Positions 28,388 to 36,655 of a stretch of 64,000 nt of DNA are shown here, in pieces. Location: contig NZ_ACFY01000062.1 of NCBI RefSeq assembly GCF_000174195.1, positions 1-64,000 on the forward strand. Direction: 5' to 3'. The notes below the pieces were generated by a model, which was not told where the DNA came from, did not search any database, and worked only from the letters and a program-made list of their open reading frames with translations. The position numbers and the translations under genes were made by a program. This stretch comes from Roseburia inulinivorans DSM 16841 (GTDB lineage: Bacteria; Bacillota; Clostridia; Lachnospirales; Lachnospiraceae). Every line of letters begins with the position of its first letter. Positions within the stretch are counted from its first letter, which is position 1.

Positions 28388-28828
28388 ATGTTAAAAGGAA
28401 TTCCAAAAATTCTTTCACCTGAATTATTAAAAGTTTTAGCAGAAATGGGACATAGTGACAGACTGGTTATTTCTGACGGAAATTTCCCGGCAGAATCTAT
28501 GGGTAAAGATGCAATCGTTATCCGTTGCGACGGACATGGCGTTCCGGAAATTTTAGATGCCATTTTACAGGTATTCCCATTGGATACCTATGTTGAGAAA
28601 CCTGTAAATCTTATGGAAGTAATGCCGGGTGATAACGTTGAAACACCAATCTGGGATACATATAAAGAGATCATTGCAAAATACGATGACAGAGGCGCAG
28701 ACGCAGTTGGAAATATTGAACGTTTTGCGTTCTATGATGAAGCAAAGAAAGTGTATGCGATCATTGCAACCGGTGAAACAGCTCTTTATGCAAATATTAT
28801 GTTACAGAAGGGTGTTGTGGTGGATTAA
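28388..28828 (+). CDS. fucU: L-fucose mutarotase
   Basis: This 146-residue member of the RbsD/FucU family interconverts the alpha and beta anomers of L-fucose so that the isomerase can use either. Conserved segments include LKVLAEMGHSDRLVISDGNF (with the catalytic His) and FYDEAKKVYAIIATGE near the C-terminus. ATG 28388 follows GGGAGG. It heads an operon with a hypothetical gene and the sugar kinase. Confidence 0.92.
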   Translation: MLKGIPKILSPELLKVLAEMGHSDRLVISDGNFPAESMGKDAIVIRCDGHGVPEILDAILQVFPLDTYVEKPVNLMEVMPGDNVETPIWDTYKEIIAKYDDRGADAVGNIERFAFYDEAKKVYAIIATGETALYANIMLQKGVVVD

Positions 28829-28916
28829 GATCCGGATGATAAAAAGGGAGAGGGCTTTTGCACTCTTCCTGGATATAAATTAAAGGAAATGCAACAGAAG
28901 GCGAGGGACAGGTTTT

Positions 28917-29390
28917 ATGTTATATCAGGTTGAATCCATGTTTGATGATATGGAAAAGAAGATGAGAAGGCTGAAAAAACAGAAGTATGAAGAAAACATG
29001 GAAAACTTTATGGCGGCAAATGAAGCCTATTTTTTGGAGATGGAAGCTTATTTGGATAAAGGTGACCCGGAAAAAGCAGCAAAAGAGATTGCAGAGGTGT
29101 TTGTGGAAGCTGTAAAGAGCCGATATGAAGTGAAAGGAAAGATAAAGGGTACCGTACAGGCGGATCTTAATTTTTTCATGATCTATTATGTGTTCCCAGC
29201 TATTCTGAAGAGAAACCATGAATATGCAAAACTGCTTGCGGACACCTTGTGCGAGACATGGGGCAGCAGTTTCAAAAATAGCAAAATAGGTTATACGGAT
29301 TACGAGACATTATACAAGGCATTTAGAGAAAAATATTCGGGATTTTTTAAAAAATGGGGGAAATATGAGCAGATATTTTTTGGCGATTGA
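28917..29390 (+). CDS. unknown protein in the fucose operon
   Basis: This is a 157-residue soluble helical protein that I do not recognise. The N-terminus is highly charged (MEKKMRRLKKQKYEENMENF), and the middle has YYVFPAILKRNHEYAKLLAD. No catalytic motif is visible. Its 3' end overlaps the start of the kinase gene by 26 bp, which implies coupled translation. Placement between fucU and the kinase suggests a role in fucose metabolism or its control. Confidence 0.6.
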   Translation: MLYQVESMFDDMEKKMRRLKKQKYEENMENFMAANEAYFLEMEAYLDKGDPEKAAKEIAEVFVEAVKSRYEVKGKIKGTVQADLNFFMIYYVFPAILKRNHEYAKLLADTLCETWGSSFKNSKIGYTDYETLYKAFREKYSGFFKKWGKYEQIFFGD

Positions 29391-30758
29391 TATTGGGGCT
29401 TCCAGCGGAAGACATATTTTAGGCAGTGTTGAAAATGGCAAGATCGTATTAGAAGAAGTATATCGTTTCTGGAATGGAATGGATCATGTAGATGGAACGC
29501 TTTGCTGGGACGTTGACAGATTATTCAATGAGATTATTGCCGGAATGAAAAATGTAAAGAAATCGGCAAAATTCCGGTAAGTGTAGGTATTGACACATGG
29601 GGTGTTGATTTTGTACTTTTAGACAAAGAAGATAATATTGTTGGACAGACAGTTGGTTATCGCGATCACAGAACAGAGGGAATGGATGAGGAAGTGTATA
29701 AGATTATTTCAGAAGATGATCTATATGCAAGAACCGGTATCCAGAAAGCAATCTATAACACGATTTATCAGCTGATGGCAGTGAAAAAGACACATCCGGA
29801 ATATCTGGAAAAAGCAGACGCAATGCTGATGATCCCGGATTATTTCCATTTTAAATTGAGTGGAAAGAAAGTACAGGAATATTCAGAAGCGACAACTTCC
29901 CAGTTGATAAACCCTGTAACAAAAGACTGGGATTATGAACTGATCGATATGTTGGGATTCCCAAGAGGAATTTTCCAGAAGGTATTGATGCCGGGTACAA
30001 CGATCGGAAACCTGACGGATGAAGTGAGGGAATTAGTAGGATATGATTGTAAGGTAGTACTGCCACCTACCCACGATACGGCATCTGCAGTTATGGCAAT
30101 TCCTACCAATGCGGAAGATACCTGTTATATCAGTTCGGGAACATGGTCATTAATGGGCGTGGAAATGGCGGAAGCGAACTGCTCACCAAAGAGTGAAGAG
30201 GCAAACTTCACAAACGAAGGCGGATATGGCGGAAAAATCACCTATCTTGCTAACATTATGGGACTTTGGATGATCCAGTCTGTACGTAACCAGCTGGCTC
30301 CGGATATGTCTTATGGCGATTTGTGCGAACAGGCTTCCCATGAGACAATCCAGGCAGTTGTTGACTGTCAGGATTCAAGCTTCCTTTCTCCTGATGATAT
30401 GGTGGAGGCAGTAAAAGATTATTGCAGAAAAACGAATCAGGAGGTTCCTGAGACATTACCGGCACTCGCAAGCGTGATTTATAATTCTCTGGCAAAATGC
30501 TATGCTGAGAAGCTGGAGGAAATCCAGAAGATCACAGGCGTGAAATATGACAAGATCAATATTATCGGTGGTGGTTCCAATGCGGCATATCTGAATGAAC
30601 TGACTGCAAAATATACAGGAGTGGGAGTTCATGCAGGTCCTGGTGAGGCAACTGCTATTGGAAATATTTTGTCTCAGATGTTGGAAGATGGAACCTTTGC
30701 AGACTTAAAAGAAGCAAGAAACTGTGTTGCTGATTCTTTTGAGATTAAAATCTACTAA
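29365..30758 (+). pseudogene. FGGY sugar kinase (rhamnulokinase/fuculokinase), frameshifted
   Basis: This is an FGGY kinase of the RhaB type, expected to phosphorylate L-fuculose at C1. The first frame has the ATP-binding start FLAIDIGASSGRHI. The second has SVGIDTWGVDFVLLD, HDTASAVMAIP, ISSGTWSLMGVE and the adenosine motif IIGGGSNAAYLNEL. The break is at the A5 run 29548-29552, where one more A restores 464 residues. The rest of the pathway is intact, and no second kinase is seen in the window. Sequence error, or a real loss that would block the pathway, must be distinguished. Confidence 0.85.
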
Positions 30759-30801
30759 AAGAAATAATATTTTGTAAAGTAAGGAAGGCATGGTAAGATA
30801 A

Positions 30802-31596
30802 ATGGCAGGCTGTAAAACAAAAACGATCTGTTTTACAAACAACAAAGGTGGAAGCGGAAAGTCGACAACATGTGCTAATTTAGCATTCGAACTGGCATCT
30901 GCAGGGAAAAAAGTTCTTTTGATCGATGGAGATATGCAGTTAAATCTCTCACTCTCCTTCTTTGATGAAGAACGGGTTCTTGAAATGGCGGAATGTGAGG
31001 AGAATTTATACTACGCAATAAAAAACAAACGGGATTTAAGTGGATATATCGTACATACGCCATATGAGAATCTGGATCTGATTCCGTCCTCGACTTTGAT
31101 GAGCCAGATAGAATACGAGCTTTTTACAATGATACAGAGAGAGTATGTGTTGAAAAAGTGCTTGCGCAGCATTTATGAAAAAGAACTTTATGACTATGTC
31201 CTGATCGATGCGCCTCCGACTCTTGGAACGTGGGTAATCAATATTTTATGCGCAGCAGATTACGTGATCGTTCCTGTGGAGGCGTCCCCATGGGGATTGT
31301 TCGGACTGGCAAATATGTTTGATTTTTTAAATGGAATCTCTGAAATGACAGAAGCAAAGATTATGGGAGTACTGATCACAAAAGTAGATGAAAGAAAGAA
31401 TTATTATAAGCAGACGAGAGAAATCCTGGCAGGCTATGATAATATAAATGTATTTGAAACATTCATCCATGTTGATACTTCTGTCGAGTGGGCACAGGAT
31501 AACTCTGTACCGGTTTCGGTATACAAGAAGAGTACAAGAAGCGCAAAGGAATTTCAACAATTAGCAAGGGAGGTCATGGATTATGGCAGTAGGTAA
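30802..31596 (+). CDS. ParA/MinD-type ATPase, possibly positioning the microcompartment
   Basis: This 264-residue ParA family protein has a deviant Walker A NKGGSGKST with the signature Lys, Walker A' VLLIDGDMQLNLS and Walker B YDYVLIDAPPTLG. ParA ATPases bind DNA nonspecifically as ATP dimers and move cargo such as plasmids, chromosomes and carboxysomes (McdA). The gene sits between the fucose kinase and the microcompartment operon, far from any origin genes, and overlaps a small basic protein gene by 14 bp. An McdA-like role in spacing microcompartments is a reasonable inference, but plasmid-type partition cannot be excluded. Confidence 0.75.
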   Translation: MAGCKTKTICFTNNKGGSGKSTTCANLAFELASAGKKVLLIDGDMQLNLSLSFFDEERVLEMAECEENLYYAIKNKRDLSGYIVHTPYENLDLIPSSTLMSQIEYELFTMIQREYVLKKCLRSIYEKELYDYVLIDAPPTLGTWVINILCAADYVIVPVEASPWGLFGLANMFDFLNGISEMTEAKIMGVLITKVDERKNYYKQTREILAGYDNINVFETFIHVDTSVEWAQDNSVPVSVYKKSTRSAKEFQQLAREVMDYGSR

Positions 31597-31840
31597 AGGA
31601 AGTATGGCCAGAGCATCAAAAGCAGCTGACAATACATCAGTATCAAAAGAAACAAAAAGAACAACAGCAAAAACGACAGCGAAAACAAAAGCTGTAACGG
31701 CAAGTAAAGTGATTTCCGGAACTTCAAAAGAAGTGATGCAGATGATCGAGTATCAGAAATCCGATCAGGTATTGGATCGTGAACCGGAAGAAAATGAAAC
31801 CTTTGGTGTTGGAGACGCAATGCCAATTTATTTCTTCTAA
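31583..31840 (+). CDS. small basic partner of the ParA-like ATPase
   Basis: This 85-residue protein is translated from an ATG inside the end of the parA gene, behind GGGAGG. The first 50 residues are rich in Lys, Thr, Ala and Ser and look disordered (TKRTTAKTTAKTKAVTASK). The C-terminal part is acidic and ends in a hydrophobic tail, MPIYFF. ParA systems need a small cargo adaptor that stimulates the ATPase through a basic N-terminus (ParB, McdB and others); this protein fits that form. It shows no helix-turn-helix and no recognisable homology. Confidence 0.65.
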   Translation: MAVGKGSMARASKAADNTSVSKETKRTTAKTTAKTKAVTASKVISGTSKEVMQMIEYQKSDQVLDREPEENETFGVGDAMPIYFF

Positions 31841-31857
31841 AATTAATACAAAATATA

Positions 31858-31908
31858 AAAGGAGTATCGCAAAATGACTGGGGACAGTGATAAGCGATGC
31901 TCCTTTTT
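31858..31908 (+). terminator. terminator of the fucU-kinase-parA operon
   Basis: AAAGGAGTATCGC (31858-31870) pairs with GCGATGCTCCTTT (31894-31906) with one T-G pair and a 23-nt loop, then T residues. Confidence 0.85.
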
Positions 31909-31967
31909 GCTGTTACAAAATGAATTTCTTTAACAGGACGAAAAAACAATATATATAGAAGAAACAG

Positions 31968-32717
31968 CTACCGGATAATATCTGATAAAGCGGATAGATC
32001 AGAATTTAAAACTAAATGAGCAGGAAAATCAAGTTCTTCTAGCAGCGGAAAAATATACTGCATATTTCCGATGCTTTTCTTGCCGTGGCTGTCGCTGGAG
32101 AGGAGAACAGGAAGATCCAGCTTTTTGCATATGCTTAAAATCCTACGGCAGTTTTCCTGACCGTTTATGCGGTAAGCGTCGGGCATGAGAGAACCATTAT
32201 TAATTTCCGGATAAACATGTTTTTCTTTGGCAATCTCAAGCAGGTATTCAAAATCTACCGGAAAACGTGCATCATCAATATGCCCTAAAAAACGGACTTT
32301 AGGATGATCCATTGCGCGGATATATGCAGAGGAGAGATCTTTGTCATGGTAAGGCTTGAAAATCGGTGGGTGGATGCTGATGATCGCATAATCTAATGTG
32401 GATAAGGTATCATCATCCAGATCGACATCACCTGCAGTATTTATAATATTTAATTCTGCACCATAAAGCACTCTGATTCCAAAACGATCCCGGTCTGCTA
32501 ATTTCAGGCTTTGGAAATAAGAAGGCTTTGCAGAAGATGAAGTGGCAGGACCGTGATCGGAAATGCCGAAAAGAGAAAGTCCTGATTCGGAAGCGCACCG
32601 GATCATGTCTGTGATGGTGTCTTCTGAACCATGTCCACTGCTGATGCTGTGCGTGTGTAAATCAGCATAAATGGGATATTTGCTGTTAAAATTTGAAAAA
32701 GTATTACTATTTATCAT
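31968..32717 (-). CDS. PHP-domain phosphoesterase
   Basis: This is a 249-residue member of the PHP superfamily (histidinol-phosphatase/YcdX-like), with metal-binding motifs YADLHTHSISSGHG, GISDHGPA, GAELNII and SSDSHGKKSIG. The start is the ATG at 32717 behind AAAGG on the minus strand; the long open extension upstream lies in AT-rich promoter DNA. It probably hydrolyses a phosphate ester; the substrate is unknown. It is transcribed away from the microcompartment operon. Confidence 0.8.
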   Translation of the reverse strand: MINSNTFSNFNSKYPIYADLHTHSISSGHGSEDTITDMIRCASESGLSLFGISDHGPATSSSAKPSYFQSLKLADRDRFGIRVLYGAELNIINTAGDVDLDDDTLSTLDYAIISIHPPIFKPYHDKDLSSAYIRAMDHPKVRFLGHIDDARFPVDFEYLLEIAKEKHVYPEINNGSLMPDAYRINGQENCRRILSICKKLDLPVLLSSDSHGKKSIGNMQYIFPLLEELDFPAHLVLNSDLSALSDIIR

Positions 32718-32878
32718 AAAGAAACCTTTCTGAAAATACACTGTAAAATTGTGCGATGTTACAAGAAAATATAAAAAAACAATATTTGACTTGTAAAATC
32801 TGGCAATAAATCTGGATAAAACAAAAAACTTTACCATAATTATAACCTATAAAAAACTATTTTCCAATATGAAATTTG

Positions 32879-32990
32879 AAAAAACAAAGATAAAACAAGA
32901 AGAAAACAATAAAAACAACTAAAAACAAGTGTGAAAACCACATAAAACATAATGTATAATGAAAAATAAAGAGAAATAATCAAAAGAAAA
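32879..32990. promoter_or_regulatory. phased A-tracts (likely curved DNA) upstream of the microcompartment promoter
   Basis: Runs of four to six A residues recur with centres near 32881, 32893, 32904, 32913, 32923, 32935, 32945, 32964, 32975 and 32983, close to the 10.5-bp helical repeat. Such phasing bends DNA and can act as an UP-type element or architectural protein site. The whole 32718-33083 gap has no gene. Confidence 0.55.
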
Positions 32991-33002
32991 TGTTGTTTTC
33001 TG

Positions 33003-33031
33003 TTGACTTTATAAATAAACCATAATATAAT
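33003..33031 (+). promoter_or_regulatory. promoter of the microcompartment operon
   Basis: TTGACT (33003-33008) and TATAAT (33026-33031) are exactly 17 bp apart, 53 bp before the first shell gene. This is the best sigma-A promoter in the window, preceded by phased A-tracts. Confidence 0.85.
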
Positions 33032-33083
33032 CATAGTATCGGAATAAAGAGAATCCTGTCATTGGGATAAGAGAGGACGAAGC

Positions 33084-33437
33084 ATGGAAAACAAACAAAG
33101 GATCATACAGGAATTAGTTCCTGGTAAACAGATTACTTTGGCACATATCATTGCCAACCCGGATCCGATACTTTACCAGAAGCTGGGATTGAATCCTGCT
33201 GTGGAATATGCGAAAGCTGCGATCGGCGTCCTGACGGTCAGCCCGGCGGAGACAGCGATCATCATGGCAGATATAGGGATTAAGTCAGCCGGTGTAGAAC
33301 TTGGGTTTGTAGACAGATTTTCAGGGTCGGTGATCGTGACAGGCACAGTGTCAGAAGTAGAGGCATCGATTCAGGCAATTTTGCAGTATGTGGAGAATAC
33401 GCTGGGGTATGCGGTCACACCTGTAACCCGCACGTAA
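33084..33437 (+). CDS. pduU: microcompartment shell protein, PduU/EutS type
   Basis: This 117-residue circularly permuted BMC-domain shell protein forms hexamers with a small beta-barrel plugging the pore in known PduU/EutS. Typical segments are IQELVPGKQITLAHII at the N-terminus and AIGVLTVSPAETAIIMADIG in the core. The start follows AGAGAGGACG. It is the first gene of the operon behind a strong promoter. Confidence 0.88.
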   Translation: MENKQRIIQELVPGKQITLAHIIANPDPILYQKLGLNPAVEYAKAAIGVLTVSPAETAIIMADIGIKSAGVELGFVDRFSGSVIVTGTVSEVEASIQAILQYVENTLGYAVTPVTRT

Positions 33438-33446
33438 GTGATATAT

Positions 33447-33908
33447 ATGAAGAAGATCATTTTAATGGGGCGCAGTGAAGCAGGGAAGACAACTCTGACA
33501 CAGGCACTTCGGGGTGAGAAGATTACATATAAGAAGACACAGTACATTAATCATTATGACGTGATCATAGACACACCGGGGGAATATCTGCAGACAGGAA
33601 AACTTGGAAGAGCATTGGCGTTATATTCTTACGAAGCTGATGTGGTAGGACTTCTGGCATCATCGACAGAACCGTTTTCCTTATATCCGCCGAATATCAC
33701 CTGCATGGTGAACCGGGATGTGATAGGAATCGTGACCAAGATCGATAAAGAAGATGCAGATACCGAACTTGCGACCAGATGGTTACAGAATGCCGGCTGT
33801 AAGACAATTTTCTATGTGAACTCCAAGACCGGTGAAGGAGTTTCTGATATTTTGGAATACCTCCGGGAACCGGGAGAGGTAATGCCCTGGGAAGAAGGAA
33901 CCAATTAA
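33447..33908 (+). CDS. pduV: PduV/EutP-like GTPase-fold protein
   Basis: This 153-residue small P-loop protein of the EutP/PduV family has Walker A GRSEAGKTTL, a switch-like IIDTPGEYLQ and the guanine motif VTKIDKED (TKxD). PduV associates with the shell exterior in Salmonella and has been linked to microcompartment movement. The ATG at 33447 is preferred to the GTG at 33438, which touches the stop of the previous gene. Confidence 0.85.
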   Translation: MKKIILMGRSEAGKTTLTQALRGEKITYKKTQYINHYDVIIDTPGEYLQTGKLGRALALYSYEADVVGLLASSTEPFSLYPPNITCMVNRDVIGIVTKIDKEDADTELATRWLQNAGCKTIFYVNSKTGEGVSDILEYLREPGEVMPWEEGTN

Positions 33909-33918
33909 ATCCGAACTG

Positions 33919-33944
33919 TTATTTTATATCCTGATATAAAATAA
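33919..33944. repeat. perfect AT-rich palindrome
   Basis: TTATTTTATATC and GATATAAAATAA form a 12-bp perfect stem with a 2-nt loop, between pduV and the aldolase gene. It could be an operator or an mRNA-stability hairpin; there is no T-run. Confidence 0.6.
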
Positions 33945-33978
33945 TCAAATAAATAAAAACCAAAAAGGAGAACAAAAA

Positions 33979-34761
33979 ATGGCACTGAACGAATACGAAA
34001 TCAAAAAAATGATGTGTGATGTAGGAAAGAGAATTTATGACCGTAACATGGTTGCAGCAAACGATGGTAACATCTCTGTAAAACTGAACGACAATGAATT
34101 CTTATGCACACCAACAGGCGTTTCCAAAGGATTTATGACACCGGAGTACATCTGCAAAGTAGATGCACAGGGTAATGTGATCCAGGCAAACAAAGGATTC
34201 AAGCCATCATCTGAGATCAAGATGCATATGAGAGTATATGCAAAGAGACCTGACGTAGGAGCTGTAGTTCATGCACATCCAACATTTGCAACAAGCTTTG
34301 CAATTGCTGGTATTCCTTTAACACAGCCGATCATGCCGGAAGCAGTTATCGCATTAGGATGTGTTCCAATCGCACCTTATGGAACACCTTCTACAATGGA
34401 GATTCCGGATGCAGTTGAGCCATACTTAGAGCACTTTGATGCTGTATTGTTAGAGAGCCACGGTGCATTGACATGGTCTACAGACCTTATGGCTGCATAT
34501 ATGAAGATGGAATCTGTTGAGTTCTATGCAGAGTTATTATACAAAGCAAAACAGCTTGGCGGACCAAAAGAATTCGATAAAGAACAGATCGCTAAATTAT
34601 ATGAGATCAGAAGAAAAATGGGACTTCCGGGACGTCATCCTGCAAACCTTTGCCAGAACAAAGGAAAAGAAAACTGCCATAACTGTGGTGGCGGATGCAG
34701 CTCTTCTGCACAGGTTGATGATAACAAGGAATTAGTAGCAGCTATTACTAAAAAGTATTAG
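33979..34761 (+). CDS. fucA: L-fuculose-phosphate aldolase, microcompartment type
   Basis: This 260-residue class II (Zn) aldolase splits L-fuculose-1-phosphate to dihydroxyacetone phosphate and L-lactaldehyde. Motifs include NDGNISVKL, CTPTGVSKG, HAHPTFATSFAI (Zn His pair) and ESHGALTWS. The usual enzyme is about 215 residues. This one has a C-terminal extension with a Cys/His-rich linker (CQNKGKENCHNCGGGC) and an amphipathic end DNKELVAAITKKY, which looks like an encapsulation peptide. The aldolase is therefore probably packaged in the shell. The start follows AAAGGAG. Confidence 0.9.
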   Translation: MALNEYEIKKMMCDVGKRIYDRNMVAANDGNISVKLNDNEFLCTPTGVSKGFMTPEYICKVDAQGNVIQANKGFKPSSEIKMHMRVYAKRPDVGAVVHAHPTFATSFAIAGIPLTQPIMPEAVIALGCVPIAPYGTPSTMEIPDAVEPYLEHFDAVLLESHGALTWSTDLMAAYMKMESVEFYAELLYKAKQLGGPKEFDKEQIAKLYEIRRKMGLPGRHPANLCQNKGKENCHNCGGGCSSSAQVDDNKELVAAITKKY

Positions 34762-34776
34762 AATCTTTAAAATAAT

Positions 34777-35256
34777 ATGAATGAAAATAATCTGGAAAAA
34801 ATAATTAACAATATTGTCGGCGACGCCATCGTAAAAGAGGTTATGTCTTTAAAACTGGCAGTGAAGTTAATAGAGACTGTAGAAGAAAAAGCAGCAGAAA
34901 TGGGACTTGCTGTCGTTGTTGCTGTATCGGATGCTTCAGGAAGACCTATCGCTGTTCATTGCATGGATGGTGCTTATCATGGCAGCTTCGATGTTGCAGT
35001 GAATAAAACTTATACTTCTACAGCATTTCAGATGTCGACGGCAAAATTGTCCAGACTTTGCCAGCCGGGACAGGATCTGTATGGATTACAGTTTAGCAAT
35101 AATGGCAAAGTAATGATTTTAGGAGGCGGAGAACCGCTAATGGTCGGTAAGACCATGATCGGTGCCCTTGGGGTCTCTGGCGGCAGTGCGCAGGAGGATT
35201 CAGACCTGGCAGCCTATGGGGCATCCGCATTGAAGGAGGTAATAAAGTGTCTGTAG
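34777..35256 (+). CDS. PduO C-terminal/GlcG-like protein
   Basis: This 159-residue protein of the heme-binding GlcG/PduO-C family (DUF336) has VVVAVSDASGRPIAVHCMDG and GALGVSGGSAQEDSDLA. The first 20 residues (NLEKIINNIVGDAIVKEV) form an amphipathic helix like an encapsulation peptide. The N-terminal adenosyltransferase domain of full PduO is absent. This fits a pathway that uses a glycyl radical rather than B12. The gene overlaps pduP by 10 bp. Confidence 0.8.
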   Translation: MNENNLEKIINNIVGDAIVKEVMSLKLAVKLIETVEEKAAEMGLAVVVAVSDASGRPIAVHCMDGAYHGSFDVAVNKTYTSTAFQMSTAKLSRLCQPGQDLYGLQFSNNGKVMILGGGEPLMVGKTMIGALGVSGGSAQEDSDLAAYGASALKEVIKCL

Positions 35257-36637
35257 ATGAACGCATGGTACATGACATCGTACAGAAAGTCATGGCAAAT
35301 ATGCAGATTTCCGGAAGCGTATCCGGTATGCATGGTGTGTTTAAGGATATGAATGATGCAATCAATGCTTCTATCGAAGCACAGAAGAAAGTTTGCACCA
35401 TGACCTTGGATCAGAGAGAACAGATCATTTCCCTGATCCGTAAAAAACACATGAAAATGCAGAAATTTTAGCAAACATGGGTGTTAACGAAACAGGAATG
35501 GGTAATGTGGGGGATAAGATCCTTAAACATCATCTTACCGCAGATAAAGTGCCTGGTACAGAAGATATCAGCACAATTGCATGGTCAGGTGATAGGGGAC
35601 TTACATTAGTAGAAATGGGACCTTTCGGAGTGATCGGAGCCATTACACCGGCAACAAACCCATCTGAAACAGTTATCTGCAACTGTATCGGAATGCTTGC
35701 AGGTGGAAATACAGTTGTATTTAACCCACATCCAAATGCAAAGAAAACAACAATTTATACGATCAACATGATCAACGAGGCATCTATTGAAGCCGGCGGT
35801 CCTGATAATATCGCAGTTACAGTGGAAGCTCCGACACTTGATACAAGTGCGATTATGATGAAACATCCATCGATTCATTTATTAGTAGCAACAGGTGGAC
35901 CTGGAGTAGTAACAGCAGTACTTTCTTCAGGAAAGAGAGCAATCGGTGCAGGTGCCGGTAACCCGCCTGTATTGGTAGATGAAACAGCAGATATCAGAAA
36001 GGCAGCACAGGACATCGTGAACGGATGTACTTTTGATAACAACCTTCCTTGTATCGCTGAGAAAGAAATCGTTGCAGTAGACAGCGTTGCAGATGAATTA
36101 ATGAACTACATGATCTCTGAAAACGGCTGCTATCTGGCAAGCAAAGAAATCCAGGATAAATTAGTCCAGACAGTATTTACACCAAAGGGAGCATTAAACA
36201 GAAAATGTGTTGGTAGAAGTGCACAGACACTTTTAGCTATGGTAGGTGTAAATGTAGGACCGGAAATCCGTTGTATCGTATTTGAAGGACAGAAAGAGCA
36301 TCCATTGATTGCAGAAGAATTAATGATGCCTATCTTAGGCATGGTTCGTGTGAAATCCTTCGAAGAAGGTGTGGAAACAGCAGTATGGTTAGAGCATGGC
36401 AACCGTCATTCAGCTCATATCCATTCCAAGAATGTGGATCACATCACTACTTATGCAAGAGCATTGGATACAGCTATCTTAGTTAAAAACGGACCAAGCT
36501 ATGCAGCATTAGGATTCGGTGGAGAAGGCTATTGTACATTTACAATTGCTTCCAGAACCGGAGAAGGTTTAACAGCTGCACACAGCTTTACAAAGAGCAG
36601 ACGTTGTACAATGTCAGACAGCCTTTGCATCAGATAA
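35247..36637 (+). pseudogene. pduP: CoA-acylating propionaldehyde dehydrogenase, frameshifted
   Basis: This enzyme oxidises propionaldehyde to propionyl-CoA inside the shell. The start is GTG behind GAAGGAGG. The N-terminal helix VDERMVHDIVQKVMANM is the encapsulation peptide type. The first frame stops at 35471. The second, from about 35477, has ANMGVNETGMGNV, GAITPATNPSETVICN and the catalytic Cys in NNLPCIAEKE. One more A in the A6 at 35442-35447 restores 463 residues with a perfect junction (RKKTHENAEILAN). Because neighbours are intact, a base-call error is likely. Confidence 0.87.
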
Positions 36638-36655
36638 GAGAAGGAGAGAATAAAA

